DNA from: Drosophila miranda
Taxonomy: Eukaryota; Arthropoda; Insecta; Diptera; Drosophilidae
DNA length: 64,000 nucleotides
Direction of reading: 5' to 3'
Assembly: GCF_003369915.1 (NCBI RefSeq)
Contig: NC_046674.1
Coordinates: 4,836,001 to 4,900,000 of the forward strand
The notes under the pieces are model-generated. The model worked only from the letters and a program-made list of their open reading frames with translations. It was not told the origin of the DNA and made no database searches. A program made the translations under genes and the position numbers. Of the stretch, positions 1 through 11,593 are shown in pieces. Numbering within the stretch: position 1 is the stretch's first letter; each line of letters begins with the position of its first letter.

Positions 1-1675
1 CTGTTATTGGTCTCACGCACTTTCAATGCATTTCAATTAGCCCGGGCCGCTCCACTTTGACTTTGAGCCTGTGACTGCGCGTTTGGATATATTTTCCATT
101 TTTATAGACCGTTCGCGATGGCAGACACTTGATAGGCATTTGTATATGTTAATCGGGTGTCCGTCGGGCTGTACGGCAATTGCGGACCGACCTGACAGCC
201 AAAGTTAATTAAAGTTTACGCTTTTAACCAGCCCAGCAGCCAAGCAGCTAAAGCAGCCAAGCAGCATGCATAATTCCCATTAATTTGCTCGTTAAACTCT
301 CGAGTGTGTGGAGACCGAGACAGAGACAGAGACAGAAACGGAGACGGAGACCCCTTCAATGACTACCTCAATCCGACAGCAATTGCTTCGAAGTAGGGAC
401 AATCGCAATCGCCATAGCATTCATTATGATTAATGATCTCTGAGTGAGCAGAATGGTTTCAGAAAGGCCTCTGAGTGAGCATAACCACACACACCGAACA
501 CACACAGCACAACACACAACCAGAGTGACCCACAAAGGCGACACATTTTCCAATGTTCCAAGAGTTTTCCGCTCGAAAATAGAATTAGCAAATTGCCCGA
601 ATGTCAATCAAGAGTGATCAATCAAAATTTGTGCTACTGTCAACTCTATCACCATACAAATAGTATAAATAACCCCCAGAGGCAGCAATGAGCAGTGCAG
701 CAGTGCAGCGGTGGGGCAGCAGCGGAGGAGCGGAGGAGCGGTTGCAACTGCAACAACAGTTGGGTGCAGCTCCAAACATTTAACTGGAGGTTGTAAATTA
801 CCATAACAATTCTGGGGGGAAATATGTGGGTCAACAATGGAGCACAGAACCATGGAACCATAGAGAACACCCCAACAATACAACATAGTAGAACCCCCCA
901 ATGATACACACGCGTACATGTGTCAGTGGAGTTCCTAGCATACTCACAAAAGGTTATGCATCGAGTGGGCAGGGGACGGGCTCGGATGGGTCAATCGTGG
1001 GGTCAATGCAAATGGAGTTGGGATTAACAGCACAGCCCGCATGAATGCTAAGAGAGAGACTACCTTGAATCCATCTTAGTGCCAGCAAGCGACTAATGAA
1101 GTTATTGTCTAATTGTCAAAGATTAAGTCAATGTTAATTCTGAGTCCAAAACTCAAAGAGGTTTAAATCTGTTAGCTTAGATTATCATAAATGATATATT
1201 GATATACCATAACAATTAACAGCTAAAATATCATAATTATGGAGGAAAATTCTTCTATAAAACTGTTGAAAGAGATATTTCCACCACAATCATATTTACA
1301 ACAGTAAATTTCCATATATTCCTCTCAGGACTCCTTTCTTACGATCAACTCGGAAAGTTCGAATGATTTCTATGATAAATTGTACAATACTTCAAGGGTA
1401 GGTTGTTCTTACGCTAATCCATCACTAACCACTGAGCATTGAACGATAAAACTCAATGGAAAACCTAAGGTACTAAGCACACTTATACAATTCCTCGCCC
1501 GAATTGTCTATTGCAGTTTCCAATCTTTCTTCCAGTCGAAAACCATTCAAAACCCACCAGAGACTCCGCCCAAAATCGAGTTCAATTAATTTTCGATTTA
1601 TCAATATTTCCCCATAACCAGAGTCAATGCTCCTTTTCAAGTTCAAAGTCAGATCGGAGAACACTTCAAAGTATA

Positions 1676-1692
1676 CCCCCCCCCCCCCCCCC
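1676..1692. repeat. poly-C homopolymer (17 C)
   Basis: An uninterrupted run of 17 C, followed by T and three more C. It makes spurious proline-rich frames on the plus strand. Confidence 0.9.
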
Positions 1693-2727
1693 TCCCACCG
1701 CAAAAAAAAGCAAAGCCAAAAAGAGACTTGGTCCGAAACAAACTGCAGACAGACCTCTTCGACTGCCACTTGGTCGAGCATTAATCAATTCGTATTCTCT
1801 CCATCCAATATTTTTTGGATCTTTTTCGAATATTTTTGTAGTATATTATGTCGCGACATTTATGCCAAATTTGTACAAAAGTTAATTAACAGGTTTCATT
1901 GTTATTTGAGTGTTTTTGCGGCTTTTTTGTGTGTGTTTCCCTTTCGTATTTCGGGTTTTATGGAAAAAATACTATGGGGGCGTATACGTTATTAGGGGGA
2001 GACATAGAATGACAGAGAGTGGGACAGAGGGACAGAGGAGGGGCGAGGGGCCTGCGACAGCGACAGTGCAAAGAAAGCGTCTGAAAACCCGTTTTAACTG
2101 CGTGTCTAATAGACACTTAATTTAACAAGCAATTTGTATTTTTTCAAAATTAAAATATATTTTCTTACCAATTTTTTCGAGGTTTTTCCATTGCACGTGC
2201 AGCCTGACGCAGCAGAGCGGGTGCTGCCTTCACACCCACGCTTTTGACGCCGACGCCGACGCTGACGCCTCAGCTGGCAGCTGGCAGCAGCAGTTCGGCC
2301 TCCCTCTCCCTCCACTCCTCTCCGCAAGTGAAGAAGCCAAAGTAAATAAAAAGACGAAATAAACAGCAAAAGTTTATGGCTACCCCGTTCTCTCTCTCTC
2401 ACCCTCTGTCTATGTCTCTGCCGCTTATGCCAGCACACACCAGATCAAATACAGGTGAGGCATGACTAGAGAGCGCTCCCGTGACAGCGCAGTGTCCCTC
2501 TCAGAAATGTTTTGTGTTCGAGATTGTGAGTGCCAGTACACCTCTCTCACTGTTACTGCACTTGCAACAGATGAGGCATTGCCAGAGAGACACACCCTAC
2601 TTTCCTCATACCATGCGAAGCAACAGCTACAGTCAAGGCGGCTCTGCTCTCTGCCCAATAAGCTTTTTCTCCGCCGATCGGCTGCCTGCATCGTCGCAGT
2701 CAACAAAAAAAAGCGCAGCGCGACGGT

Positions 2728-3302
2728 TCAGTATTTTTCTTGGCGGAAAGTTTTCGCGCGTATTTCACTTCGGATTGAAGAAAATAACAGAATTGTGGAA
2801 AATTTATGCTTTTTCTTGTTGTGAAAAGTGTTAAGTGATGTAGAATAGAGTTTTAATGTGTGTCTTCCGCACCCCAACACCCGATCACCGGCGAATGCAA
2901 TTACGAAATCTTGTGTGAAATGTGTGTGTGTTTCTTGTGCGTTTAATTTTATTTCGGCTTCTGGCTTCCATGTGTCCGTCTATAAATAACAACCACTGTG
3001 AGTGATAGAATAGGCGAGCGGTGGAGCGGGGCAGGCAAGGCACAACAAAAGACGAAAAAGAGCTAAAAATGAGAGATATCAAAAGCATAAGCTGACGGGT
3101 TGATTGACTTGCAGGAATTTTGTGAAAAAACCCCACTGTTCCTCCTCCCCAGCAGCAGCGGCAGTGCAGCAGCAGCAGCAGCAGCAGCGCCCCAACAGCG
3201 GTCGCGGTCGCAGCTTCCGTTGCGCTTATCTGTCGACGCAGATTTTGACGACGCCGACGTGAATCGCTAATGAAATGAATCGTCCCATGAATCGCGTTTT
3301 CT
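2728..3302 (+). other. possible non-coding first exon
   Basis: An initiator-like TCAGTA lies near 2728, and a consensus splice donor (GTAAGT) follows at 3303. The interval has no long plus-strand frame, so it would be a 5' leader. The common Ect4 exon at 32868 begins with ATG directly after its acceptor, so a non-coding first exon could splice to it. This is inference; no transcript evidence is available. Confidence 0.2.
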
Positions 3303-4227
3303 GTAAGTTTCGCTGCACATCCAATTAAGCCCACAGATACGGTACGATTGTACCTTTGTAAATGTATATTTCTGCAAAGTCATAAACCCTGAAAGTGTAT
3401 ACATTTGGGGAATTTATTCCACTGTAAAGACAGACGCACGTCAATGCTCTGCCCATAAAAACCGACATAAACGTCCCGTCAATCAGAGGAAAAGGGCAAA
3501 CGATACTCTTCACACGCTCTCGGCAGATAAATTTCACACGAAAGATCAGAAAAATCAGGATGGCAACGATTCTTCGGAGTTGAATCGTTGGATACCCTTA
3601 CAGATCCATTGATGGCAGGAAATCTTTGCATAGCCACCATCTCTTAGTACTCATATTAGCCTCTTAAAGGCGGACAAGCACCAAAAAGCAATTTAAATGC
3701 TAAGCACAAACAGCACAAGGCCCCCTGCCTTAAAGACCTGCAATTTATTTGGCAAAAAGTTTATTAAAATCTCATTAATTTCCAAACAAACTAGCGGCTG
3801 ATGACACCCACACACAACGTTCACACGGTCCACACGGTCCACACCCCCTTTGGGCGGTGGGTGATTCCGGGAAGCATACATACGATCCGTAACCTCATGA
3901 CCAGCCTGTGGTTTTTCTAAACAGCTTGTTTTTGTATATTCCGCCACATGCTTTTCCCATTTCCATTTCCATTTTCCATTTCACTTGATTGAAGTTTTGG
4001 CCTTTTGCACATGTTTTTGTTTAGAATAAAAATATTCCATAAATAGATCCCACACACCACACAAGCACACCCACGAGGTGTATTTATTTTCATTTTTTGC
4101 CTGATGGAAGCCAAAAACTGCACAAAATAATAAGCAATTTTAGGGAAACAAAACAGAAAAGTAAATATAGGTGAAAATATAAGTAAAAGTGGGGAAAACA
4201 AAAGAAAAACATAGAGTAAAATGGGAC

Positions 4228-4232
4228 AAAAA
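4228..4232 (-). terminator. Pol III T-run terminator of tRNA copy 1
   Basis: Five A on the plus strand read as five T on the minus strand, 8 nt past the tRNA 3' end. This is the usual RNA polymerase III stop. Confidence 0.75.
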
Positions 4233-4240
4233 GATTCTTT

Positions 4241-4323
4241 GTCAGAAGTGGGATTCGAACCCACGCCTACAGAAGTAGACTGCGACCTGAACGCAGCGCC
4301 TTAGACCACTCGGCCATCCTGAC
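4241..4323 (-). tRNA. tRNA-Leu (anticodon CAG), copy 1
   Basis: Reading the minus strand gives an 83-nt leucine-type tRNA with a long variable arm. The acceptor ends GTCAGGA and the matching 3' strand pair. The A box (TGGCCGAGTGG) and B box (GGTTCGAATCC) are intact. The anticodon loop TTCAGGT, in a CTGCG/CGCAG stem, gives anticodon CAG, which decodes CUG, a very common leucine codon in flies. No intron is present and CCA is not encoded. The sequence is identical to the copies at 6624 and 6858. A run of five T lies just downstream on the minus strand as a Pol III stop. Confidence 0.97.
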
Positions 4324-5275
4324 TGTTGGGATGAGCAGACCAAAAGCACATTTTCTATCGGTGGCCTTGCAGTCGAATGCTGCCATAAATCGAACCATAA
4401 ACACATTTTTATAGAAAGTCTATTTGCATGCGAGAAGAACCATATTTGTATGGTAATTTTTGTACTTTTTCTTGTAATTAGAGACTCGCTCGACTCGGCT
4501 CGACTCGACTCGATTACCGTTTGTATTTATTGTTAATGCCCTGCCATTAAAATACTAATTGGCTGTTGAGTAACAAGAACTGTACAATTTCCAATGCGGA
4601 ATAATTGCAAATCGAAACGATTCGATCAGCTGCTTTGCTCGCTGCTGCTGCACTTTGTACAAATGCCGACAAATTGTTAACAAAGTCGGTTTTCGCCTAG
4701 CGATAAGATTTATCTTCTGGAGGGTGGGGCCGGCCACAGAACAAAAGAGTGGCGTAGCGCACAACCCAGACAATATTAATATCTATGGATATCTTTGTTA
4801 TGAATTTCCCAAAAAGGGGGGGAGCACAAAAGGCGACTTGGAAATGAGGTCAAGACCCGCAGCATTCTTCTGATTTAAGCCAAAGCCAAAAGCGAACTCT
4901 CGCTAATAATCCGGTTGAAGGGGGCGTGGCCGCCTGCTACCATGGGAACCGAACCCTTCTCATTAGCCGCCGCCGCGGCGGCGGCCCCTCTTTTGTGGGG
5001 ATTTCGTCTTGTTTTATATTCCGTAAAATAATTTATTACGATTGCTGGCTGCTGTGCTGGTTCCTCTCTGCGAAGAAGATCTTTGGAAAATGTTGATTTT
5101 AATGAGATTTTCGAGCAAACACTTGACGACAGTTTTCCCTCAAAGAATTCGAAATTAGTTTTTGTTGCCGAAGAGCAGAATGGAATAGACGGAGCCATTG
5201 TTTATGCCTTGCCTTTGACTCAATGCCGACATCTATAAATACATACATATATATTCCTCTATATACACATGTGTA

Positions 5276-5280
<5 letters not shown>

Positions 5281-5314
<34 letters not shown>
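5281..5314. repeat. (GT)17 microsatellite
   Basis: An uninterrupted GT dinucleotide run with imperfect GTAT copies just upstream. Confidence 0.95.
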
Positions 5315-5316
<2 letters not shown>

Positions 5317-6611
5317 ATTTGCGGATAGATATGCCCAGACATATGTCTGTTTCGCTGTCTGAAAGATGAACGTAATTTGCATTTGCGCATTTTTCTGGCT
5401 AATTATTTGTTTATCCAAAAGGAAAATAACCAAAAAAGAAAAGAAGAAGAAGAAGAAGAGTGCGGAAAAAAGGAAAACTCGGAATTCAAATTGAAAATTG
5501 TTTTGACAAGCTGCGAGAAATGATTTTTGCCATTGAACTTGTGATTTTCCCGCAAATGAAATAAACAATTTCCAGGGGAAAGGCAATCAGCTCTCAAGTG
5601 AGGTAGAAGAGGAGTGCGAGTGCGAGTGCGAGTGCAAGTACCAGTACAAGTACGGGCTGGCGGAGAGCTAAAACCAGAGCCAGTTATAGTTTCAAGGCAA
5701 AAGTCGGCTGATAAGTTATAGTAATTTATAATCATCGAAATGGGTCAGCGCTCATAAGTCAGGCCAGCAATTGCGCACGCAATTTTTTATTCATTTAGAA
5801 TGCATCAAAAAACCATTAAATAAAGTAAATATACACATAACAAGATATATGTACAGTGTACATACAGCATACCCGTACCCGACTCGTGTGCCAGTCTGCT
5901 GTCAGCAATACAGAAAGGTGATATGTGACACCGTTTAGTATCGAGTAAAGGTGGAGAGTTGGCATTTCTCCCTTTTATTTTTCATGTGTATTTCTGGTGT
6001 TTTTGTTTGTATTTTGATTCCAATTCGTGGACTGCGATTCCAGGTTAGGGGCTCAATGCCATTTCTCGTGCAGTTCTCTGGGTCATTTCTGTGTTGCATT
6101 ACGTACTGCATATATGCAGAAAAAGCTGGATCGAATGGCATATCGACAGCGTCAACAAATTGGGGGAATGGTAATGGGAATCGCAAGCGAAGGCATTTGT
6201 CGCACAAGGTCTGGACAGGTTTATATCAGTGCAGTCGCAGTTGCAGTCGCAGGTCTGGTCTGTTTTGCCACCGATTGCGGCTCGTATTGCCGGGGCAGGG
6301 ATTTCCTAGTGCCATAAACCTGTATCCATTAGCTCTTTCAATGGAGCTCATGGTCAGACATTTGATGAATGACTTGTTCGTGTTCGTGATAAGCCCTTTT
6401 GCGGCACGGCACGGCACGCCTAATGCACTTTAATGCCCCCTCTTACGATTCGAACGGCAAAGTACTCGGAAAACGTGTCTCTCCGATAGAGCTTTTGCAG
6501 TTTTATTAAAGCCCTATAGTCAACAATTACTTGTGTGTGTGATTTCAGAGGGCTTAGCGAACCGAATTTCGTACAAATATATATTTTACAAAATAAATGA
6601 AGAAAAATGAG

Positions 6612-6619
6612 AAAAAAAA
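6612..6619 (-). terminator. Pol III T-run terminator of tRNA copy 2
   Basis: Eight A on the plus strand, so eight T on the transcribed minus strand, 4 nt past the tRNA end. Confidence 0.8.
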
Positions 6620-6623
6620 TCTT

Positions 6624-6706
6624 GTCAGAAGTGGGATTCGAACCCACGCCTACAGAAGTAGACTGCGACCTGAACGCAGCGCCTTAGACCACTCGGCCAT
6701 CCTGAC
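6624..6706 (-). tRNA. tRNA-Leu (anticodon CAG), copy 2
   Basis: This 83-nt sequence is base-for-base identical to the copy at 4241, with the same anticodon CAG and the same A and B boxes. Flanking DNA is unrelated apart from a few T next to the 3' end, so the gene body alone is conserved. An eight-T stop follows on the minus strand. Confidence 0.97.
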
Positions 6707-6846
6707 TGTTGAAGCAACGAGTGCCAGATTCCAGTTTCATACCCAACTAAAATGTGTTTATATTATTTTTTATTTATAGGAATTATAATTTTAAAAAATT
6801 AAAGAGAATATCTAATTCAGATTTAATTAAAAATAGAAAATGCTGG

Positions 6847-6852
6847 AAAAAA
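6847..6852 (-). terminator. Pol III T-run terminator of tRNA copy 3
   Basis: Six A on the plus strand, read as six T on the minus strand just after the tRNA. Confidence 0.8.
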
Positions 6853-6857
6853 GTCTT

Positions 6858-6940
6858 GTCAGAAGTGGGATTCGAACCCACGCCTACAGAAGTAGACTGC
6901 GACCTGAACGCAGCGCCTTAGACCACTCGGCCATCCTGAC
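6858..6940 (-). tRNA. tRNA-Leu (anticodon CAG), copy 3
   Basis: Third identical 83-nt copy, 151 nt from copy 2 and on the same strand. It has the same intact internal promoter boxes and anticodon. A six-T stop follows. Three identical genes within 2.7 kb suggest tandem duplication or ongoing gene conversion. Confidence 0.97.
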
Positions 6941-7129
6941 TTGTGTTCGACGAGTGCCCAAAGTGCCATTAGAACCGTGGCCGATGCCAGAGAACAAATA
7001 GAAGAGAAGCAAAGTGCATATTTCGTTGACTTGTGTATAATTTGTTGTGCCACATAAATAATTTTCACTCTCCGCTCGATGCCCGGTGCCCGATGGTCGA
7101 TGGTTGATGCCCCCTCAGTCGTTCAGTGG

Positions 7130-7990
7130 TCAATGGTCGTAGATGATGATCACTGCCCGAAGCAGCTGGAAGACCTGCTGCCGTGTGACTGAGTCGTTGT
7201 TCTGGAATACCTTCATATTGGCTCGAATAATCTTCACAAAGTCATCCACGCGCTCCAGGGTGCAGTGGCGCAGCATAACGGTCGCTCTGGTGGACAGCAG
7301 AATTTTGGCCAGGCTGAAGTAGGAGCTGATGAACTCCTCCATGAACCCCAAATGCTTGATTTTGGCGATTTCCTGGTGCTGCAGGAAGACGTCCTTTATG
7401 TTGGCCTTTGTGATTTCCGTGTGCATTATGTCGAGCCAGGCGTTTTGGATGTAGGGAATGTGTATATTGTAGTACCGCCAGAAGGTAGCGTCTAGAACAA
7501 ATAGAAATTTCTTAAAGAGTTTCGCGTACGCAGCCTTGTCGGAGATTTTCCTCAGCACATTCTGGCTTATCACGTTGTTGTGGAGCAACACGAAAACTGC
7601 CGGGAACATCGGTAGCTTGGGCAACTCATTTCTGACCAAATTCACCAGAATATCGCTCAGAAACTCGGCAATGTCCGCCACCCTGGCATCCTCCACGGCA
7701 CTGGCGTAGAGCACGAGATGAAGGGGATGTGAAATGCCGCAGAGGCTAAACACCAGAGCCGTATAGTTGGCGTTCAGCGAAATGGCATCGAAGGTCAGGA
7801 AGCAATCGCACGCCTGATCGCATCCAATGCTGGCGGTCCTCTTGAGTATGTCATCCGTTCGCTTCACGTACTTGTGCTCCAGCTCCTTGGCTTTAAGAGG
7901 GCTGTAGTAGAGCTCCCGGCATTGGTGCCTATGCGTGTCTGTAAGCTCGAGATATGGCCGCAGGTTCTCCAAGTTCAGCTCATATGTCAT
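7130..7990 (-). CDS. unrecognised 286-aa protein
   Basis: A 286-codon frame with fly-like codon use, starting at the ATG of MTYELNLENLRP and ending at a TGA. I do not recognise the family. The protein looks globular and mainly helical, with several hydrophobic stretches (for example FLFVLDATFWRYYN) but no clear signal peptide or membrane segment. A CDQACDC cluster lies near residue 65. The frame stays open 16 codons upstream of the ATG, but that crosses a splice acceptor: the minus strand reads TTTTAG just before position 8019. The ATG therefore lies about 30 nt into an exon joined by a 68-nt intron (8087-8020) to an upstream exon. A DRE element lies about 500 nt upstream. The gene is separate from the Pol III tRNAs downstream. 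It may be the second frame of a dicistronic message (see findings). Confidence 0.8.
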   Translation of the reverse strand: MTYELNLENLRPYLELTDTHRHQCRELYYSPLKAKELEHKYVKRTDDILKRTASIGCDQACDCFLTFDAISLNANYTALVFSLCGISHPLHLVLYASAVEDARVADIAEFLSDILVNLVRNELPKLPMFPAVFVLLHNNVISQNVLRKISDKAAYAKLFKKFLFVLDATFWRYYNIHIPYIQNAWLDIMHTEITKANIKDVFLQHQEIAKIKHLGFMEEFISSYFSLAKILLSTRATVMLRHCTLERVDDFVKIIRANMKVFQNNDSVTRQQVFQLLRAVIIIYDH

Positions 7991-8087
7991 CTCGAGCCTG
8001 TTTCCTGTGGAGCTCAGGGCTAAAACAAAATAAAACAAAGAGGAGTTGTGCCTCGGAGCCGTCTAAGCATGGGATTTATTTACTCAC

Positions 8088-8195
8088 ATATTTGGATTTA
8101 TTCGACAAAAGTCGAGTGCACGATGTTTGAAGACCACCCGATCCTGATCTGCAATCCAATTGGGTTCACATTCCGAGCCGTAAGAGGAGTCACCT
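8088..8195 (-). other. upstream exon of the 286-aa gene, possibly coding
   Basis: On the minus strand this segment ends in a good donor (GTGAGT, cut after 8088), and the next acceptor is at 8020. One frame reads through with fly-like codons, crosses the junction and ends in a TGA a few bases past the start codon of the 286-aa frame. I could not connect it to a start codon upstream. It is therefore either a 5' leader or the end of a first cistron. The upstream edge is a guess. Confidence 0.4.
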
Positions 8196-8491
8196 TCTCA
8201 GTGCTTAAAGTATGTACAAATAAGCCTCCTTAGTGAGAACTTTGACTAGTTGATCAGTACTGTACTCAACTGTACTTCTGCTAGTGAATTATCATCGTTT
8301 CTTCTCATCCTGGCCGCACACAGCCCTCTTCAGTAGATTCAGCGTATTCGCCATGACTTTAAAATGCAATTCTGGTGCAGAACTCTTGAGAATTTCACTG
8401 ATAAATTTCGGTGTCAAGTAAACGATGTATCCCAGGCCTGCCTACACTCTCAAATAACTTGGCATTGTGCAACACTGACACGCCCTGTCAA

Positions 8492-8499
8492 TATCGATA
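8492..8499. promoter_or_regulatory. DRE element TATCGATA
   Basis: A perfect palindromic DNA-replication-related element, the DREF binding site typical of fly housekeeping promoters. It lies about 500 nt upstream of the minus-strand 286-aa frame and probably belongs to that gene's promoter. Confidence 0.55.
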
Positions 8500-9967
8500 A
8501 TTGCTAAATACACTCCACCACCCGCACCCGTAACCGTCCGGTCTAGTCTGTCTCAATTGGAATGATTAATGTCTGGCATCTTTGGCATCTTTTTTCGTTT
8601 TCAGATTTAAGCGTTCGTTTCGCTGCAATTTGCATAATTGCAATTTATTGTAAATCCGTGTGCAAATATGCAACAAATTTGTGCTGCAGCTCTTTAAGGC
8701 AAAACCAGAGGCCGACGGCTTTTCATGAATCTCGCTTTTCTGTCTGAACGTTTGTTTTTTTTCTTTTTCTGTCATATGCAAATTGGTCCCGCGACTCTCT
8801 GGCACTTCAAAAGAAAATTCCTTGCGCCTGATATCTGTGACAGCGGCTTGGCAACCCTGTCGCACTGTCGCATGAAAATCAATCAGTGATGTGTGTGCAC
8901 CTCTGACAGAAACGCTAATTAGTTGTCAGCATTTGTGCATGGCGAATGTCTAATTGGGTTAGCGGCTCGATGATCGATCAATCGAAAGAGTACCAAAAGG
9001 TCCTCCTTCATCACAAAGCAGCTATGAGCAGTACAGTGTTTGAAAACGACGTCCCATAGTGGCTTATGCGACTGTACACCAAGTGAAAGGGGAACTGGAC
9101 GTTAGGATTCCACATAGATCAAGGCCCCAGAGGCCCCGATAACGACAGATGTTCCCGGGTTCAAGGGCAGTTTTCGGTATCAACGATCTCTCCACCCACG
9201 AAACTTCTAGACAAACAAAGCCATGAGCCTAAGATACATTCGCGTTTCCAAGTAATTTAACTAAAATTAATTTCATTTTACCCCAGATGCCGATGTATGT
9301 GTGTGTTTATGCGTTGTTTTTTTGTTTTGTATATATTACAGATTAAGCCGAGAATTAAATGGCATATAACCATAACCATATTATGGTCGCTGGAGATCCC
9401 ACGCAAAGTCACGAAAATTGAGCAAAGCGACGAACGCCACACAGCGACTTCTCATTGTCTATGCGACCACGTAACGCGACTCAAGTTCAAAAGTAAACGA
9501 CGGACGACCGCAGTGCCACGACGGCGTGGCAGCATCCATGCTTATAGCCAAGTGCATCTATGAATAAAAATGGCTTTGAAGCCATAATTTAAAGAATTTA
9601 GAGAAAAGAAGTGCTGAAGAAACAATCGTTCAAGGACCATCTTTTGCCGCTTCTCCAACAAAAGAAAGATTAATTTAAAGCGTGACAAATAAAGAGGAGA
9701 AAAGAAACGCATTTAAGAGGTGCTGAGTGCACATTTCTCAAGGCAAAAAGTGGGTCACAAGCCATCGGTCACGTTCCAAGAAAAAATTGCAGTGGCAGAG
9801 CCAGAGGCCGGGGCAGAAGCAGAGGCAGAGGCAGAGGCAAAAGCCAACAGCTGTCGTAAAAGTTGTTCGCTGCAATTAATTGTTGCTTTTGTTTATACAA
9901 ATAATTATGCAACTTGTTGCTGCAGTTCTCTGAAAGAGAAAAACTGAATTCATTGATAAAAAGCGAA

Positions 9968-9998
<31 letters not shown>

Positions 9999-10017
9999 GA
10001 GAGTCCGTCACGTAGCC
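8500..10017. other. non-coding DNA and probable Ect4 leader
   Basis: No gene is supported. The last few hundred bases before 10018 are A-rich with GAGACA/GAGA repeats (about 9966-10000), typical of a fly 5' leader for the Ect4 first exon that starts at 10018. A GGCAGA-type repeat lies at about 9794-9840. Confidence 0.45.
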
Positions 10018-10645
10018 ATGAATTCGCCGCAGCTGGTGGCGCAAGCACACGATTCTACTGAGAGCAGCGGCCACGGAAGCGGCAGCAACGCCGGGGCGAT
10101 GCCGATGGCGATGCCGACGCCAGCGGGAAATAAATATGCGCCTGGACGTAGGCTAGCCGCGAGGCAAACTCTTCGATTGGCAATACCCAAGCATCAGGGG
10201 GATCCACTGGCACTTCCGCACCCACATCCACACCCACACCCACACCCACACACACACACACACCCACTGCCGCTCCACGCACACGCACATCCGCATCCAC
10301 AGACGGGGGGCATCTATCGGCATTCGCCATCGCAGCTGCCACCGGCGCCCATACTCAAGAGAGCGGCTGGGAGCAGCAGCATCCCCAAGTCCGCCTCACC
10401 GTTGGAGTCCCACAACCTGCCCAATGTGACGCCCCACAGTGGGTGTGGGAGTGGAAGTGGCAGCGGGAGGATCGCCTACAATGTGGCAGGCGTGGGGGGA
10501 GGCTGCTCTTCGAGTGGCGCCTCTTCGGGCTCCAATTTTCTGGGCGTGCGAAAGCCCAGCCTCACATTGAACTCCTCGGATATAAGGAACAACAACGATT
10601 TGTTTGCATTTCCCAAGGATATGTCGCCAGCACTGGAGTTGAACG
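10018..10645 (+). CDS. Ect4: Ect4 alternative first coding exon A
   Basis: Starts with the ATG of MNSPQLVAQ and ends phase 1 at a GTGAGT donor. The 209 codons encode a low-complexity N-terminus: Gly/Ser-rich parts and a run of alternating His-Pro and His-Thr between about residues 67 and 100. No folded domain is visible. A GA-rich leader precedes the ATG. The assignment to Ect4 rests on strand, position and phase: after the next small exon the frame is phase 0, matching the common exon at 32868. It could instead be a separate upstream gene. Confidence 0.65.
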
Positions 10646-11562
10646 GTGAGTGGAATGATAGATACATATTTTCAGAGAAAGATTCCATTGTAATTGTGGT
10701 TTTAGAACACTCCCACTCTCCCCTGTTCACGGACATGTCTTCAGCCAACAGCAATGGCTCGCCCACACATCACCACCAACTGGGAAGGCTCTTCAGCCTG
10801 AGTCCTTCGAGCATACGAAGCTATGGAAACGTGAGTACAACCATTGATAGATCCTTAGATATGAGATGAAACGGATAGAGAACTAAATTCTTATGAGAGG
10901 TTAGGGAACAAGCCAATCGCTTGAAGGAAAGAAGGGATCGCTTAAAGATTGGGTAGCTTACCATCTCGGGTTCTAGTTGGGGAATAGAGGATTGAAGATT
11001 TCCATCACACTGTAGGGTGTTCTTGAGTTAACTTTCAGCCCAAGGCTGTGTCTCGATTCTCGAAACGGCAGCCAATGTTTATGACTCACTTTGGAGCGAG
11101 GGTCTTCCCTTGGTTCTCACTCGAGGAGGTACAACTCTTTAGGGCCAGTTCTGAAAGTTGAACACCTCCATCCACGTTTGGGAGCCCCTTTCCGATACAC
11201 CATGCTCTGGGCCTTTGCTGTTGACCCAGAGCTAAGTCCAGACTGAGCTTTACAGTCAGAAGTCCCCCCCATTCTACATACAGGCCATATTTACCCAAAA
11301 ATACATAACTCACACCTCACACGCGACGACTCTCGTTCTGGGGACTGGGTTCTCGGGTCTGGAATGGGGAGGCACTCCCTTTCTTGGGGACTTTCATAAA
11401 ACCGGCTCTCCCTCTGGCTCTCCCTCTCGCGCTTGTTGTGGCTGTTCTTTATGTAAATAGGTAGAAAATAGCGTCCGACTCGACTCGACTCGACTCGACT
11501 CGACTTAATTAATAAATAACATTTAGCACGTTTTCAAAACGAGTCACAAGAGAGAGGCAAAC

Positions 11563-11593
<31 letters not shown>

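Larger units (their letters stand above)
1..4240. other. non-coding stretch, no gene recognised
   Basis: I see no convincing protein gene here. Open frames are short, overlap on both strands and run through simple sequence. The stretch holds a GAGACA-type repeat near 318-352, a run of 17 C at 1676-1692 and CAG/GCC-rich low-complexity sequence near 2190-2300 and 3150-3220. It could be intergenic or a far-upstream leader or intron of Ect4. Confidence 0.6.
4324..6623. other. intergenic DNA between tRNA copies
   Basis: No supported gene. It contains CGACT-type repeats near 4490-4515, a GCC/GCG-rich patch at about 4970-4990, a (GT)n tract at 5281-5314 and an AGTGCG repeat near 5614-5635. Open frames here track the microsatellites and have no recognisable protein character. 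Confidence 0.6.

Noticed and set aside
1511..1995. Proline-rich frames around the poly-C run
   Set aside because: They are created by the homopolymer, overlap in several frames on both strands and have no codon bias.
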